From contig NC_089743.1 of assembly GCF_040412425.1 (NCBI RefSeq), forward strand, positions 84,883,971-84,947,970: a stretch of 64,000 nucleotides of DNA, given 5' to 3'. Position numbers and translations under genes: made by a program. Numbering within the stretch: position 1 is the stretch's first letter; each line of letters starts with the position of its first letter. Below the pieces are notes generated by a model. That model did no database searches. It worked only from the letters and a program-made list of their open reading frames with translations, and was not told where the DNA came from. Below, one piece after another: positions 1 through 38,956 of the stretch. Source of the DNA: Macrobrachium rosenbergii. Its lineage: Eukaryota > Arthropoda > Malacostraca > Decapoda > Palaemonidae.

Positions 1-165
1 TCCAGGTATTACTATGGTGACTTTCTCTTTTATCCAGATATTACTGCGGTGATTGTCCCTTCTATCCAATTATTACTGCGCTGTCCCCTTTATCCCGGTA
101 TTACTGTGGTGACTGTCCCTTTTATCCAGGTATTACAGTGGTGATTGCCCCTTTTATCCAGATGA
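1..165. repeat. About 33-bp minisatellite
   Basis: Five copies of TTATCCAGGTATTACTGTGG followed by TGACTGTCCCTT, with single-base differences. It may continue to the left of the window. Confidence 0.85.
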
Positions 166-244
166 TATTGTGTTGACTGAAACTGTGTTGACTGAAAAGC
201 ATTTTCAATAATATATTTCTATGGTCTCAAGTACATGTAATGAG

Positions 245-1075
245 GTATGATAAACCCGTTAAGTTTATTTACCACAGAGTTACAAAGGGAAGGGGTGAGG
301 GGGAAGGGGTAAGGGGATGGGGAAAGGGAAGGAGGTACACATTTGAAACCTACCCTATTACCCAAGTTGGGTCAAATGATGGCTCCTTGCCAAATTTTTT
401 CTAGATCAGTCAAGTGGTTACCACATTAAGTTACAAAGGGAAGGGGGGGATAGGGAAGGGGAAGCGTGTACGAGTTTGAAACCTACCCTATTGTCTAAGT
501 TGGGTCAAATGATGACCACATGCCAAATTTTGTCTAGACTGGTCAAGCGTTTACCATATAAGTTACAAAAGGAAGGAGGAACTGGGAAGGGGGGGGGGGG
601 AAGGGGAAGGGAAGGGAAGAGGGTACAGGTTTGAAGCCTACCCTATTATGTAAGGTGCGTCAAGTGATGGCTGCGTGCCAAATTTTGTCTAGATTGGTCA
701 ATCATTTACCACATAACCACTTGACCGATCTAGACAAAATTTGGCATGTGGCCATCATTTGACCCAATTTAGATAATAATTTACAAAGGGACGGGGAAAG
801 GGAATGGGGATGGGGATGGGGGAGGGGGATGGGGAATGGGGCATAGGTTTGAAACCTACCCTATTACCTAAGTTGGGTCAAATGATGGCCACATGCCAAA
901 TTTTGCTTAGATCGATCAAGCAGTTACCACATTAAGTTACAAAGCGAAAAGGGAAGAGGGAAGGGGGATGGGGGATGGGGAAGGGGGTACAGATTTGAAA
1001 CCTACCCTATTACCTACGTTGAGTCACATGATGGCCACATTCCAAATTTTGTCTAGATCGGTCAAGCGGTACGGA
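245..1075. repeat. G-rich tandem array of about 130-200-bp units
   Basis: Five units each hold a G-rich purine stretch (around 294-335, 441-470, 585-625, 785-845, 945-985), then TTTGAAACCTACCCTATTAC, then CATGCCAAATTTTGTCTAGA. A reverse-oriented piece at 713-775 makes a hairpin with the preceding unit. Confidence 0.8.
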
Positions 1076-1076
1076 T

Positions 1077-1230
1077 TTCTACTGTATACAGCACAATGTT
1101 ACATATATACACACATAACATAAATACATAAATAGTTACATACATACATTCTACTGTATATAGCACAAAGTTACATATATACATACATAACATAAATACA
1201 TACATAGTTACATACATACATACAAACATA
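1077..1230. repeat. 70-bp tandem duplication with (TACA)n
   Basis: TTCTACTGTATACAGCACAA with the following TACATA-rich stretch occurs twice (1077 and 1149). Confidence 0.7.
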
Positions 1231-4164
1231 CAAATATTCACTTTTATAAATAAGATTACTCAACAGATTTTCAGGTGAGACACAAATGCAAAATAAAACT
1301 GAGAATAAGTGAAAAATAGAAACACTAATTCTACTCCGGATATTCGAACCGCTGAGCACCATCTCCTGATTGAACAATTTAAATTTATCTTAACTAACAA
1401 AAGTTACTCATCCATAGCATTACCTCAGCAAATTTTTAATTTCTAACAATTGCCACGATGACACCATTATGGGATAAACGTAAGATAGACTACTTTAGCA
1501 ATACCGCTAAGTTTCACGTTTGTTAAAGACAATTATAACAAGTTCTAAAATTCCTGTACAAGCATAAAGTAGTATTGGCTGAATTTATCTGTACCACAAG
1601 CGAGAGTCCCAGTGGATTAAGACCCGGAAAAAAGTCACTGGAGGAACCACCTTTCCTACTGTACTACAATGTCAAAACAATCAGTGTCACTCGTGTACTG
1701 TATTTTTCATTTCATGGTAAACTTCACTGATCATTCCCATAACCCTGCTTGGAAGACCATGTTGTTTGTCAGCCAATGGCGCCATAAAAATAGAGATTAC
1801 CAAACAATAGTCAAACCTGGGCATCTATACTCAAAACAGAAATTCTGGAGGGATGTAAGAGTGGGTTAACCATCCAATTTTCAGGGGAAACTAATACTAT
1901 AGCTTCCTGGCTATCCATTCATTCACTAGCTAACTGAGGATTACCTGCTCCATAGGTTCTTTTTTTCATTGGCTGAAACTATCCATGACCCCCTTCCCCA
2001 AAGAGATCACAGATGTCCTCCAACAGAGGAGGGACAGGAGGAAGGTTTTGATGAGGAAAAAGAATAAACTGACCTTACAGTAAGAGTAATCCTATGGTAT
2101 ATGTAGCCATATGTACTGCATTGTACAGTATTGGATTCAGCAATATTCAGTACCCTAAGCTAGGGTAGGATAACTGCCAAGCAGGTAGGGCATTGGACTC
2201 AAAATTTGGGATGTGATTTGATAAACAGCTGCATGCTATGCTAGGTTCAGTTAGGGAAGGCTGGTTAGGTTTGGATGAATCCCCTTCCCAGTGAAGGTTA
2301 AAGGGGGACGTCAATTGAGGATGAAGCCCCTAATCAGGCAGAGCCTGGAATGCAAAAGTCTAGTCATCTGGCAGGAATGCAAGCTATAGTTTATATTGTT
2401 TTTTTATATGAATTGAACGAATTTCATCTTGGTTTAGTACATTTGAAATAGTTTGCATTATAAAGTTTCCATCATGCCATTCTGTAAAACCAATCTGGGC
2501 AAGGTTAGGCCAGATTCAGGTAAAGGTGTGGGTTGCAAATCTTGTGCAATATGTTGAAAACTGATGAAAAAAGGGTCCCTTGTAATCTTACTAAGTTTTT
2601 ATTTATGCTCTGAAAGTCACGTGAATGGGGCTCCCGATTGGATTTTCCTTATTCTTCTGTACTGTGGGTATGGAGGGCTAACGTATTTGGAAACTCTTCT
2701 TAATTTCAACAGGAAATGTGGGTAAGTGAACAATGCTGAAACCTGATTGGTCTTTTGTTCTAAATTCACAATTAAGTGGGATTTTGGAATTCAGGTGTTC
2801 GGTTTTATAAAACCAACTTTCTTCGCCATGGCTCCTAAGTGCAGATGTGTAACGCTTGTTCCTTGTATCCTAGGTTAAATTAGGTTAGGTTGGAACTCTA
2901 TCTTGTAAATTTTTACTTTTATTCATAATTGCATTCTGTGTTGAAAATATGACTTTCCTATTTTCAATGTGAATTTTAATGTTTCTAGGTTCATTTTATT
3001 AAAAAATTAGTTTAGAGTTACTAAAAACATCCACCCTCCTTTGTGTCCTACAATTATGTCTGGCCACACAGGGGAAAAGGTTCTGGGTGGGGGAAAACAA
3101 ATCGGGTGAAATACAAGGATTTCTTTATCCAGCTGTTCTGGACCCATACTTAATCTAACCTAAGGAACAGTGAATTATAAGAAATAGGGGTGTGACATTA
3201 ACCTGACCTAACATAGTGTGTCTTTACTCAGCCGCTGGGGGCTTTGGCCCCCATGGACCACCACCTAACCTAACCTAGGGCAGTAGGTCCTTACCAGGTC
3301 AGGAGGGCTTCATTGCCCTGGGTTCCCCCTCCACCTAACCTAACCTAGGTTTGTAAATTAAGAAAAATTGGGTTACAACCTGACCTAACCTAGGGTACTG
3401 AATTCTTACCTGGCCTAGCCGAACCTATGGCATTGTAAACCAAAATAAATTGGGTTGCAGCCTAACATATCCTAAACTTGGCCACTGGGTTCCCCCACAT
3501 CACCTAGGTCACCAAACCCTTACTAACTCTGTTTGTGATGTTACTTTCAAAAAACCTTTGATAAGCCTTACCTTTATCACAATCAAAAATTGTAGCAGTA
3601 TCATGAAGATGTGAAAGTAAATTCTTGTATTGTTAAAATAAATCCTTGTAATGTATTCTAAAATACATCCTCGTTATTTTACTTTTGTATTTTCTCCCAC
3701 CAAAAAAAATCCTGGTTTCCTACTGTGGTCCCCCATAATTCTAGGGTTTCACCATCTTTCCATTAGTACTAACAAGTGAATGAAAAATACTAGGAAAAAA
3801 CTTCAGATCTGCCAAATAATACAGTATACTGTAGGCCTAATGGTACCAATGGAACCATGACTAAGCATGAAGCCATATTTTCTCAAGCAATGCCTAAATT
3901 CCAAAATTCCACTTAGGCCTAACTGATGGTGCTTACAATAAATGAAACAATCTAGTTTCAGCACTGTTCATGTACCCACATTTCCCTTTGAAAATAACAA
4001 AAGACATTCCAAAGACACTGCCATCCTTAACAACAATGCACTGGGAGAAAAAAATTATGACCATAAAAACTTAAACTGCTTATAAAAAGTCAAAATAGGT
4101 AAATAACATTCATCGGTTAATACCTCAGTAACAATAAATCAGTAACAGACTGCAATATGATTTT
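1231..4164. other. No gene found; scattered CCTAACC-type motifs
   Basis: AT-rich, no supported exon on either strand. Short CCTAACCTAACC or TTAGGTTAGG motifs occur from about 2160 to 3500; CACCTAACCTAACCTAGG recurs at 3263 and 3332. These look like mobile-element pieces rather than a telomere. Confidence 0.5.
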
Positions 4165-4350
4165 CATGGATCTTTCCTAGATAATGACCCCCGAGCCTTG
4201 TTGGGGGTCGGTATCTAGGAAAGATCTGTGGGGATCTTTCCTAGATAGTGACCCCCAAGTAGTCCAATCTCAGATAATGACCCACAAAGAAATATCAGTC
4301 CTAGATAATGAACCCCGAGCCTTGTTGGGAGTCAATATCTAGGAAAGATC
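4165..4350. mobile_element. Short hairpin repeats
   Basis: GATCTTTCCTAGATAATGAC then CCCCGAGCCTTGTTGGGGGT and its reverse complement back to GGAAAGATC form an almost perfect hairpin (4170-4227). A second, more broken unit ends at 4350 with the same GGAAAGATC. MITE-like. Confidence 0.65.
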
Positions 4351-5004
4351 AGATTTTCATATTAAGAATATTAAGGAGACTTATGAACACAATATAAAAA
4401 CTCCCATATCCAGTACTGGTATTGAAGTTAAATATTACCCCTATTACTGTATTTATTATTTTTTACAGTGCTTTGGATTTGGTTGGGTGGTGGGGTCTGC
4501 ATGGTGAGGATCAAGCGACCTTGGTTAGGTTAGGTCAGGTAACAATACAAGTTCTCATAATTTACAGTGCACTGCGTTACATAATTTATTCCCACTGTGG
4601 TCCTCGAATTGTAGGCTATAAGGAGAGGAGTCTATATCTCCAAAACTAGCCTACTCACTTAGTTCGAAATGAACCTTGGAAACCTTAGAAGCATAGGCCT
4701 AAATTAAAACAGGTCAAATTTTAATTTTAAAATTACCACATTTTGGACTTGAAATGGTAATAAATTTCCTGTTTTAGGCTAATGTTTGCTTGAATGTTTC
4801 TGACAGGAATGAATGAAAAAAAAAACCCGTAAATATCCCTGTAACAATAACTTTGCCGTAGACTTGAGCACGAGCATTGTACTAAAATGTTAATGGGAGA
4901 CTTAAGATCACAGCATAAAAACTCCAATATCAAATAATGGTTTAAAGTGAAATAATACCCTTAAACATACAAATATCATATTGTCACCTCCGCAATGAGT
5001 AGAA

Positions 5005-5350
5005 CTATAGAACAGCTCCGCATGGGATATTACCTTGGAAACTGACTTTTCTATAGCATTTTGGTTGCTTATCAAGATTTGCCATTACTGTATGCTGACC
5101 ATCCCGGAATGCTATCGCACATGCGCGTGTTATAGGGGAACTTTTGGTAAAAAGTAGAGTTTTCTTCATTTGGGGGTCCAGAGGGGCGAGCCCCTGGCTA
5201 AGTAACACGGCCTACTGGGTTAGGTTAGGTTACATTAGGGTACGTAAGGTTAGTATACTCCCTTTTTTAATAGGTTTCCTTAGCCAATCCCTTCTTGAAC
5301 ATATATGCGTGGAACCATTCCATGACAACAACATGATAGTCTGGTCTTTC
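5005..5350. mobile_element. Single-arm copy of the fold-back element
   Basis: Same sequence order as the right arm of 6028-6877: ATTACCTTGGAAACTGACTT, TTTTGGTTGCTTATCAAGAT, ACTTTTGGTAAAAAGT, TTAGGTTAGGTTA, then CCCTTCTTGAACATATA. Confidence 0.7.
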
Positions 5351-5587
5351 TCCCAGCGATTTCCACCACCCAAAACCCCACGTTCTGAAACGGTTCCCAA
5401 CCATGTTGGATAGAGATATGAGGTTAATAATAACTGACTGACAATAAACACCACCATCTCCCTCACCAGCACCAGTAAGTATAGGAAAAATTAATTTCCA
5501 AGGTAATAGTCCATGCAGAGCTGTTCTACAGTTTTACCCCACACTGCAATTTGGTTTAAAATAAACTTGGTAAAACTCTGCTTTAGT

Positions 5588-5870
5588 AGTGTGGCCTGAT
5601 TGCCTCCAGTCACTGACCGGGACACATTTTCCCAAGATATAACCAAGTACTGGGACCTTTCCCTGAAAAAAGCAGGATGCCATATCTTAAAAACCAACCA
5701 TTGAATTTTCTTATAAATAATCTCATTATGTTTCCCACACCCAAATTACTAGAGAGCTAATAATCTAACCTAATCTAACCTGACCTAACCTAACCTAACC
5801 TAGGGGCATGGCAAAACACCGGGCCAGTGCAATACTAGCATACATCTGAGGAATTTGTGACCGGGACAGG
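5588..5870 (+). mobile_element. Dispersed repeat with internal CCTAACC tract, copy 1
   Basis: Reads ATTTTCCCAAGATATAACCA, AGTACTGGGACCTTTCCCTG, TTATGTTTCCCACACCCAAA, a CCTAACC tract, then GGGGCATGGCAAAACACCGG. Copies at 51119-51365 (same strand) and 56527-56790 (opposite strand). Confidence 0.75.
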
Positions 5871-6027
5871 TTACGGCCTTTTTCACCCCCCTGGTCAGGT
5901 CAGGGCACATTGGCCTAAGTTAGGTTAGGTAGGTAAGATCTGGTTAGGTCAGGACCTGGCATTATAGGAAAGGTTATGTCTATTTATGTATGAGGAACCT
6001 GTCCCGGTCGATGCCTGGTGGGAATCA

Positions 6028-6877
6028 GGGTATTTCTAAGTATTAGCTCTGCTTGGACTGTATGGAACTGTTCCGCAAATATGAGAGACATTAGGGAGCC
6101 ATATGTTCAAGAAGGGACTGGCTAAGGAAGTCTTTTATAAAAGGAACCATACTAAACTAATGTACCCTAACCTAACCTAACCCAGTAGGCCGTGTTACTT
6201 AGCCGGGGGGTCTCCAACCCTTAGACCCCCTGGTGAAGGAAAGTCCACTTTTTACCATAAGTTCCCCTATAACACTGAACAAGCTCAGTGACAAAAATAT
6301 AATAAGTTCTGAGGTTAATTACAGTCGACAAAAAATAATGGTAAATTCTTGATAAGCAACCAAAATACTAGTGGAAGAGTCAATTTCTAAGGTAATACCC
6401 CATGCGGAGCTAAAACTTAGTTCCACCGGAATGAGGCTGTACAACTAGGCTAAAGTAAAGTTTGGTAGAACTAAGTATTAGCTCTGAGTTTGGGTAGGCT
6501 ATTACCTTGGAAACTGACTTTTTCTCCAGTATTTTGGTTGCTTATCAAGATTTTACCGTTACTTTTTGTCGCTCTACTGTAATTAACCTCAGAATTTATT
6601 ATATTTTTGCCATGATGCTTGCAAAGTGTTATAAGAGAACTTTTGGTAAAAAGTGGAGCTTCCTTCAGTGAGGGGTCTGGGGGGGCAGAGCCAACCAGCA
6701 AAGTAACACAGGATACTAGGTTAGGTTAGGTTAGGTTAGAGTATGTTAAGTTAGCATGGTTCCTTTTATAATAGATTTCCTTAGACAATCCCTTCTTGAA
6801 CATATAACTCCCTAACATCCCTCGTATTCGCGGAACCGTTCCATACAATCTGTACGGAGCTAATACTAGAAATACCT
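6028..6877. mobile_element. Large fold-back (palindromic) element
   Basis: Arms 6028-6411 and 6480-6877 are imperfect reverse complements around a spacer of about 70 bp. Shared blocks are TATTAGCTC, GGAACNGTTCCGC, TTCAAGAAGGGA, CCTAACCTAACC, CTTTTTACCA and CTTGATAAGCAACCAAAAT. A third, single-arm copy is at 5005-5350. No transposase reading frame. Confidence 0.75.
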
Positions 6878-9830
6878 TTAGTTTTAGCATAAAGGTACTT
6901 TACCTACGTTTCCTCCTTAAAATGCAGAATCCAGTGTAATTTTTCAGAAGACTCAGCCAAGCATTTCGAAAGATGCCAGCTACCCATTTTAGCATGAAAG
7001 ACCCAAAATGGTTTTTCATGCAAAAATGTCTAGGAAATGACAGGGCACTAAAAGAACCTAAAAATACCAACCTAACGTACCCTAGGGGTGTTTAATGGTT
7101 ACAATTTTGCTGTATTTGCAGGTATGGATGGGGGGTGGGGGGCCAGTACTGACATACCCTATAAGTCGTAATTTGATTAATTATTTTTCTCTGTTATTAA
7201 GCATTTGCGAAGGTTATGTATTGAGAAGAAATTACCGATTCCAATTCTGTTTAGCCTATGGCCAAGTCCTAGTTCCCAAATTCTATGCAAGGACACACTA
7301 GGCTAAAGCTATGCGCTGCATGATAATCCCTAGATTACTGATATCAAAATTCCAAATCCTTTGAGACCTTGGAGATTAACAAAATGAGTTTTAGAACTAT
7401 CCTCCGAGGGTACAACAATGGCAACAATCTTTACTTTTGAAAAGGGGACAATCGGCTAAAACTTCCTTACCTTCCATCATGGAGTTGTTGAGATGAACTG
7501 GTTTCCATTCACGTCATTTTGTACAATCTGCTGCTCTAATGGTCACCTTTCCATCACAATAAACAACAAAGACGAGGAGCGATCACAGTCACTAAGAAAT
7601 AAACATAGCTAATGGCCACATATATGTTTATATTACACCTTCATAACAGTACAGGACAAACTACTAATTGCAAATTAGACATTTAGTAGTGCTGCCAACT
7701 CTCAGAGTTCTTTCAGTTACCTCTTTTGGCAGGCACTGATATTACCCTAGTCTAACCCCCTTAACCTATGACCCAGGATTTCAACAAATACGCAGTTTGC
7801 TGGTATAGTCTTTATTGATTTAAAAAAAGTGAAAGAATACACAGAGACATTAAGAATAATGCAGCGTTCAGGTTGGTTTATTTATTTTTTTTCTTTTGCT
7901 CGTATCATTCCATTGATATCACAGAAGAATCAGTTATTAAAATGACATTTAGTAGTTCTAGTCCCATTTTATTTTTCTCTTTTTTTTTTTTTTTGTTTCC
8001 GTGAGAATTAAAAAAAACAATTATTCATTTAGTCTAAGCACTGGAGTGGAGAGGGGCTAGAACTAATTTTGCTATTCATACTATAATTACGGGCTTGTCA
8101 TCAACAATCTTCGATTCGTCAGGAAAACCCCAAAACTCAGTGTTTGCTCTTCTTTATAGTTCTGTTATTTCCTCTTTATCAAAGAAAAGGGGGCAATTTT
8201 CGCTATTCCTCCTCAGTATCACAATCTTTATCTAACAAATTACTATGTTTGCCTTTTGAGGAGACTAACATAGGGAAGGCTACTTTTGCATTGCAAATCA
8301 GCTGCAACAGTTGGTTACATAAACTCTGATTCAAGAAAGAAAGGACCATCTAATAATAAGCTTTTCCTAATCTCCCCAGAATCTCTGCGATGAAGAAACA
8401 AACACTTGGTTCTGAGCTCGGTGACGGAAACTTTAAGGCTTCATTTTTGTTTAGTAAATCTTCACCATTTTCGGCAGAGTGGATTTTGGATACAGATAAA
8501 AGATAATCCGAATTTAAACGATCATTTTTGGGTACATAAGCAAATATTGTGGCTTTGTAAAGCTCTGACTCAGAGTTCGAAGTTAAACATGATGGATACA
8601 GTTGTCTGTTTTGGCAAACTGTTATAAAAGTTAATGTAATTTTTTTAAGAGAACATCTTAAGCAAGAAAGAGAATTTTAAGCAAATTCTCTGTCTGTATT
8701 TGTATACATCATTTGCTCTAAAAACTAAACATCACCATAAGCAGGAACTTGCAATCAACCCACATTATGCTCAGATTTACTAAGATTACCCTGCCGCCCT
8801 AAAGACCAATAAGCGTAGCCAAATTACCGCACTTGCAGGTTAATTACCCACTATTGGCAAACGTAGGCTAGAGGGCGGGTAGCATCATCGCCATGAAAAC
8901 AGATTAAATTCAATGGTCAAAAACATTTACTGCGCTTATAAATGCTTGCTATTACTGGCAATTACCTAAACCTTGATATATTTCACTTATTCAAGAACAC
9001 ACACCCATTTGATAATGTTATATGCAAGGAAAATGTATATTTTTCTTACACAAGTGCAAACCTTTCTTGTGTACGAATTTATTTGCATACATTGAACTCG
9101 AACATTTCTTTAATTCTTAAATCAGTAGAATGTAGTACTTGGGAGTTTTCCTTTTTTATTTGTTGTTATCTTCATTTAAAATCTGGCATATCTCTTAGCG
9201 TATAAATAAGTTTACCAAGTACGCCAGTGTACAAAGAACTTAAGAGATTTTTCAATGACACGTATGCAAATCTGTTGAGTCTTCTTTTTCTTCTGGATTA
9301 GCTGGCCTCATGCCAGCACGGTCTTCTGCTCCTGAGCAGCCTGCAATCATAGTTGCTACTTTTGTTTTAAAATCATGTCGACATTTTGTTGTAACTGACA
9401 CGAAGAATAAAATATGATAAAACCATTTTATTAATTTTTTTTTTATCAGACTGCCCATTTTTCAAAACCAATTTTTTTTATATATATTTTAACATCATTT
9501 ACATAGGAACTGCATTTCGGGGATAACTCACTAATATATTACATGTCTAAGTTAGCAGATTTGTATGTAAACAGTAGTTCAGAGGTAAAAACAACTCAAG
9601 TATATTGCAAAATGTTGCTGAAGTAAAGAATAAAACAACTTAAAACAACAAAATTATGTAAGTTTAGTTACATGCTTCATTATTTCGTCTCACTCGGGTT
9701 TTGAATCTGTTTTCTGAAGTAAAAATGGTCTCATGTCTTATAAGAAAACTAACGTTCATAGTGTTGGAAACATGAACAATACCATGTAAAACCAAGTTAA
9801 AATATTTGGAAGTAATCACTGACCTTTTCA
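6878..9830. other. No gene found
   Basis: AT-rich sequence, a poly-T tract at 7981, and no splice-bordered coding stretch I can defend. Confidence 0.45.
9285..9350. repeat. Short dispersed repeat shared with 55225-55320
   Basis: GATTAGCTGGCCTCATGCCA, GCACGG and CTCCTGAGCAGCC recur in diverged form at 55240-55300. Likely fragments of one mobile family. Confidence 0.4.
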
Positions 9831-9837
9831 GTGAATA

Positions 9838-10015
9838 ATAGGGGAAACGTACCTTACTGAGGTGCACAGAATAGGGAGGTGTACCTCATTGAAATGTAAA
9901 TTATAGCTGCCCTATCGATGCACGAATAATTGGGAGGTGTACCTCACTGAAATGTAAAACACAGCTGTACTTTATCGATGTAAGAGTAATAGGGAGGTGC
10001 ACCTTACCAATCTAT
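9838..10015. repeat. Imperfect tandem repeat just past the NRF gene
   Basis: GGGAGGTGTACCTCATTGAA and its relatives occur at about 9846, 9875, 9932 and 9993. On the minus strand each holds a GAGGTACACC-like donor motif resembling the end of exon 16. Confidence 0.6.
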
Positions 10016-10191
10016 TTCGCATATAACTAAAATCCCTACTACGCTCCAGTAGAGAAATATTGGAATATGAAACAAATTTCACATTACGTTAAACCAAGCT
10101 CAAGAGATTTTACAAAAGATTCAGTGACCAATAAATCTTTGAACACTTATGATGATATGGGCCCTTTCTAGCAATTTCGTAGTTTTTTGTT

Positions 10192-10197
10192 TTTATT
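10192..10197 (-). promoter_or_regulatory. Candidate poly(A) signal of NRF gene
   Basis: AATAAA on the minus strand about 165 bases after the stop codon. It is the nearest canonical hexamer I see, but such hexamers are common in AT-rich DNA. Confidence 0.3.
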
Positions 10198-10360
10198 TTG
10201 ACGATCAATGCCCTGTAGTTTTATAAATGCCATACTTAACGTTTAATCCCTTTTTTATCTAACTATTTCAACAAATACTCATAAATTACAAGTCAGCCAA
10301 AATTACTGAAAGATCTATAGCTCCATGTCAGTGTAAACCTCCAGTGGTCAAACTTCAAAG

Positions 10361-36737
<26,377 letters not shown>

Positions 36738-36775
36738 GTTTGGGGGAACAGTTCCTGTGCTGGCCTAGACTGTAT
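36738..36775 (-). other. 5' untranslated part of NRF exon 1
   Basis: On the minus strand a tract of T followed by TACAG ends at 36776, giving a good splice acceptor 38 bases before the ATG. This implies at least one more upstream noncoding exon that I could not locate, so the promoter is also unplaced. Confidence 0.5.
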
Positions 36776-38345
36776 CTGTAAAAAAAAGTATTTGTTATTG
36801 ATTTCGTGATTGAGTCAAAACGGAGTAATGTTAGTCGTCAAAAATCTATTCTTAAATGTCCAAATTCATCCCCTGAGCCTAGTTTTATTGATTAGAATGA
36901 TTGACAGGCATGTCATATCCAAAATTGCTTTTGCTACTTATTCAATATACGTATTTAATGAGGAGTTCAGTTATATTCTGTATAATAGACTGGATTAGTT
37001 GCGTTTATGTCTATGGCAACTGAGTTATGTCGAGTGCCATGTTTAAATGCTATACACCGGCTGGTGACTACATAACCAGAATTTAAGAAAAAAAATAGAG
37101 TTGAATTTGCCACGGCATTTGCACCGAATTTCATTCACGTCTACCCAAAATGATCTCGGCCTTCTTTAGTGAGAGTCATTTCGATCCCAACCTAATTCTG
37201 TTGAACCTAACTTGATCTACTAAACTTATTGCCTGAAAAGATTCCTGGTCAATGGTTTGGAGCTGATAAACTCGTTCCCCTCTGTATCTTAAATTTCCAA
37301 AGCGACTGACTTGGTGATACTTAAGTACTCCGATCTCATGCTCAGTATTCCTATTTATACAGTTATTTCTGATTGTCTATAAAGAAGCAAAAAGTAGTTG
37401 CTTAAACGTCTCTTAGATTGTTGCCTTCTTTATTTAATCTTTTTTCTATACCTTTTTATTCTTGTGTTTTAAATTCACCATTAAGTTCCTTCCTCAGTTG
37501 ATATATTAGAGCTGGAGGGCCATGCTTAGTTTACTAGGTTCCCACCAATGATGACCTTTTGTTTTGGAACTTTTGAACCACCCTTTTGTTGTCTTTAAAT
37601 GGTAGCTGGCGATGAGCTTTATCTCCAAACTGTTACTGAAGACGTTATGATAATTTTACTGCTCCTTTTTAAGGTGTTGATTTCATCTTGGACACTTACT
37701 ATTCAAAATTGTGCATCTTTTATTGCATTCTTTTTTTTTTATAGAAAATTGAATACAACTCCTTTCCTGAGACTCATTTGAGTGAAAATGAAAGTTGAAT
37801 CTTGAATTTTTCTTTATTTTTAAAATTTTATGACCCTTTCTTACTTTTACAGTTTCTGTAGTCATGTGCTTCATTTTTTTTATAAGGGTAGTGTCTTTAA
37901 ATGCCATGGTACCAAACACAAAATGATTTTCTCTCTGAATTCCTTAGTTTCACAGAAGAAAGTTTAGCTAGTGCTAGCTATTCCGTGTTTGCTGTGCCAA
38001 GTTTTATTTAGTTGCATAATTGATCTCTGATCCTTTTTCTTGCCGAGAGCAACCAGATTTGCTGAAAAGAAGCACCAATACGCAGTAAAAGTGCCTCGCT
38101 GTCGAACTTCTCAGTTCCAGAGGTCCTTTATTTCTCACACCCTCGGACTATAGAAGTCTCCCTGAGGATGTTGTGCAACGGAACTTGAAAAGTCCAAGCG
38201 AAGATGCAACGCATACTACCGTAAAACAATCCTTGTATTTCAATAATTTACTTACATTTTTATCTGTTTATTTATTAATTTATTTTTTCTTCTTTCTTTA
38301 TTCCTTATGACCTTCTGTTACTTCTTTCAAGTGAACATCATATTC
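36776..38345. other. Region upstream of NRF exon 1; no exon identified
   Basis: Must hold part of the first intron or the promoter of the NRF gene. I see no TATA or initiator signal that stands out from AT-rich background, and no coding exon. Confidence 0.4.
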
Positions 38346-38361
38346 TTTGGAAACTTGAGTT

Positions 38362-38630
38362 CCTCGTTGGATGGTCGGTACCGTTCTCGGCTAGCACTCT
38401 GCAGGGTCCGCGTTCGAATCTCCAGCCGGCCAATGAAGAATTAGAGGAATTTATTTCTGGTGACAGAAATTCATTTCTCGCTATAATGTGGTTCGGATTC
38501 CACAATAAGCTGTAGGTCCCGTGGCTAGGTAACCAACTGGTTCTTGGCCACGTAAAATAAGTCTGATCCTTCGGGCCAGCCCTAGGACAGCTGTTAATCA
38601 GCTCAGTTGTCTGGTTAAAGTAAGGTATAT
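38362..38630 (+). mobile_element. tRNA-derived SINE, full copy
   Basis: Same family as the copy at 12572-12844, opposite strand. Target duplication TTTGGAAACTTGARTT at 38346-38361 and 38631-38646 differs at one base. Box B-like GTTCGAATCTC is at about 38412. It lies 1.6 kb upstream of the NRF gene's first known exon. Confidence 0.82.
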
Positions 38631-38642
38631 TTTGGAAACTTG

Positions 38643-38745
38643 AATTTTAAGTCAATGGCCCCTGTGGGCTTGTTCCATACGAGTAGGGTTCATCTTCTGA
38701 ATGATGATAATATCATCTTCAGAATAATAATAATAATAATAATAT
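38643..38745 (-). mobile_element. (AAT)n-linked dispersed repeat, copy 3
   Basis: AATTTTAAGTCAATGGCCCC, TGTGGGCTTGTTCCATACGA and GGGTTCATCTTCTGAA lead into an (AAT)n run. Reverse-strand relative of 26640-26800; it begins right at the target duplication of the SINE at 38362. Confidence 0.55.
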
Positions 38746-38956
38746 TTCTCATGTGTGATATGGGTGACTTATGTAAAACGGGTCTTCATCTACTGTCAGA
38801 TAAATTGCATGCATGGCTACCATGCATATATTTCGCTTTTAAATATCACTCTTATTAAATAGGCTGAACCATGGAGGATGTATTTTTAGTTCAGTTCGTT
38901 TGTCTGTGTATCAGTGGGTTATACAAAGTTACCCATTGATTTTCACGAGAATTTTG

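Noticed and set aside
5760..5812. Possible telomere or chromosome end (CCTAACC tract)
   Set aside because: The tract is short, degenerate and part of a dispersed repeat with copies far away and in both orientations.
9252..9458. Minus-strand frame with AEDRAGMRPANPEEKED
   Set aside because: The core lies in a short dispersed repeat also present near 55240, so it is unlikely to be a gene.
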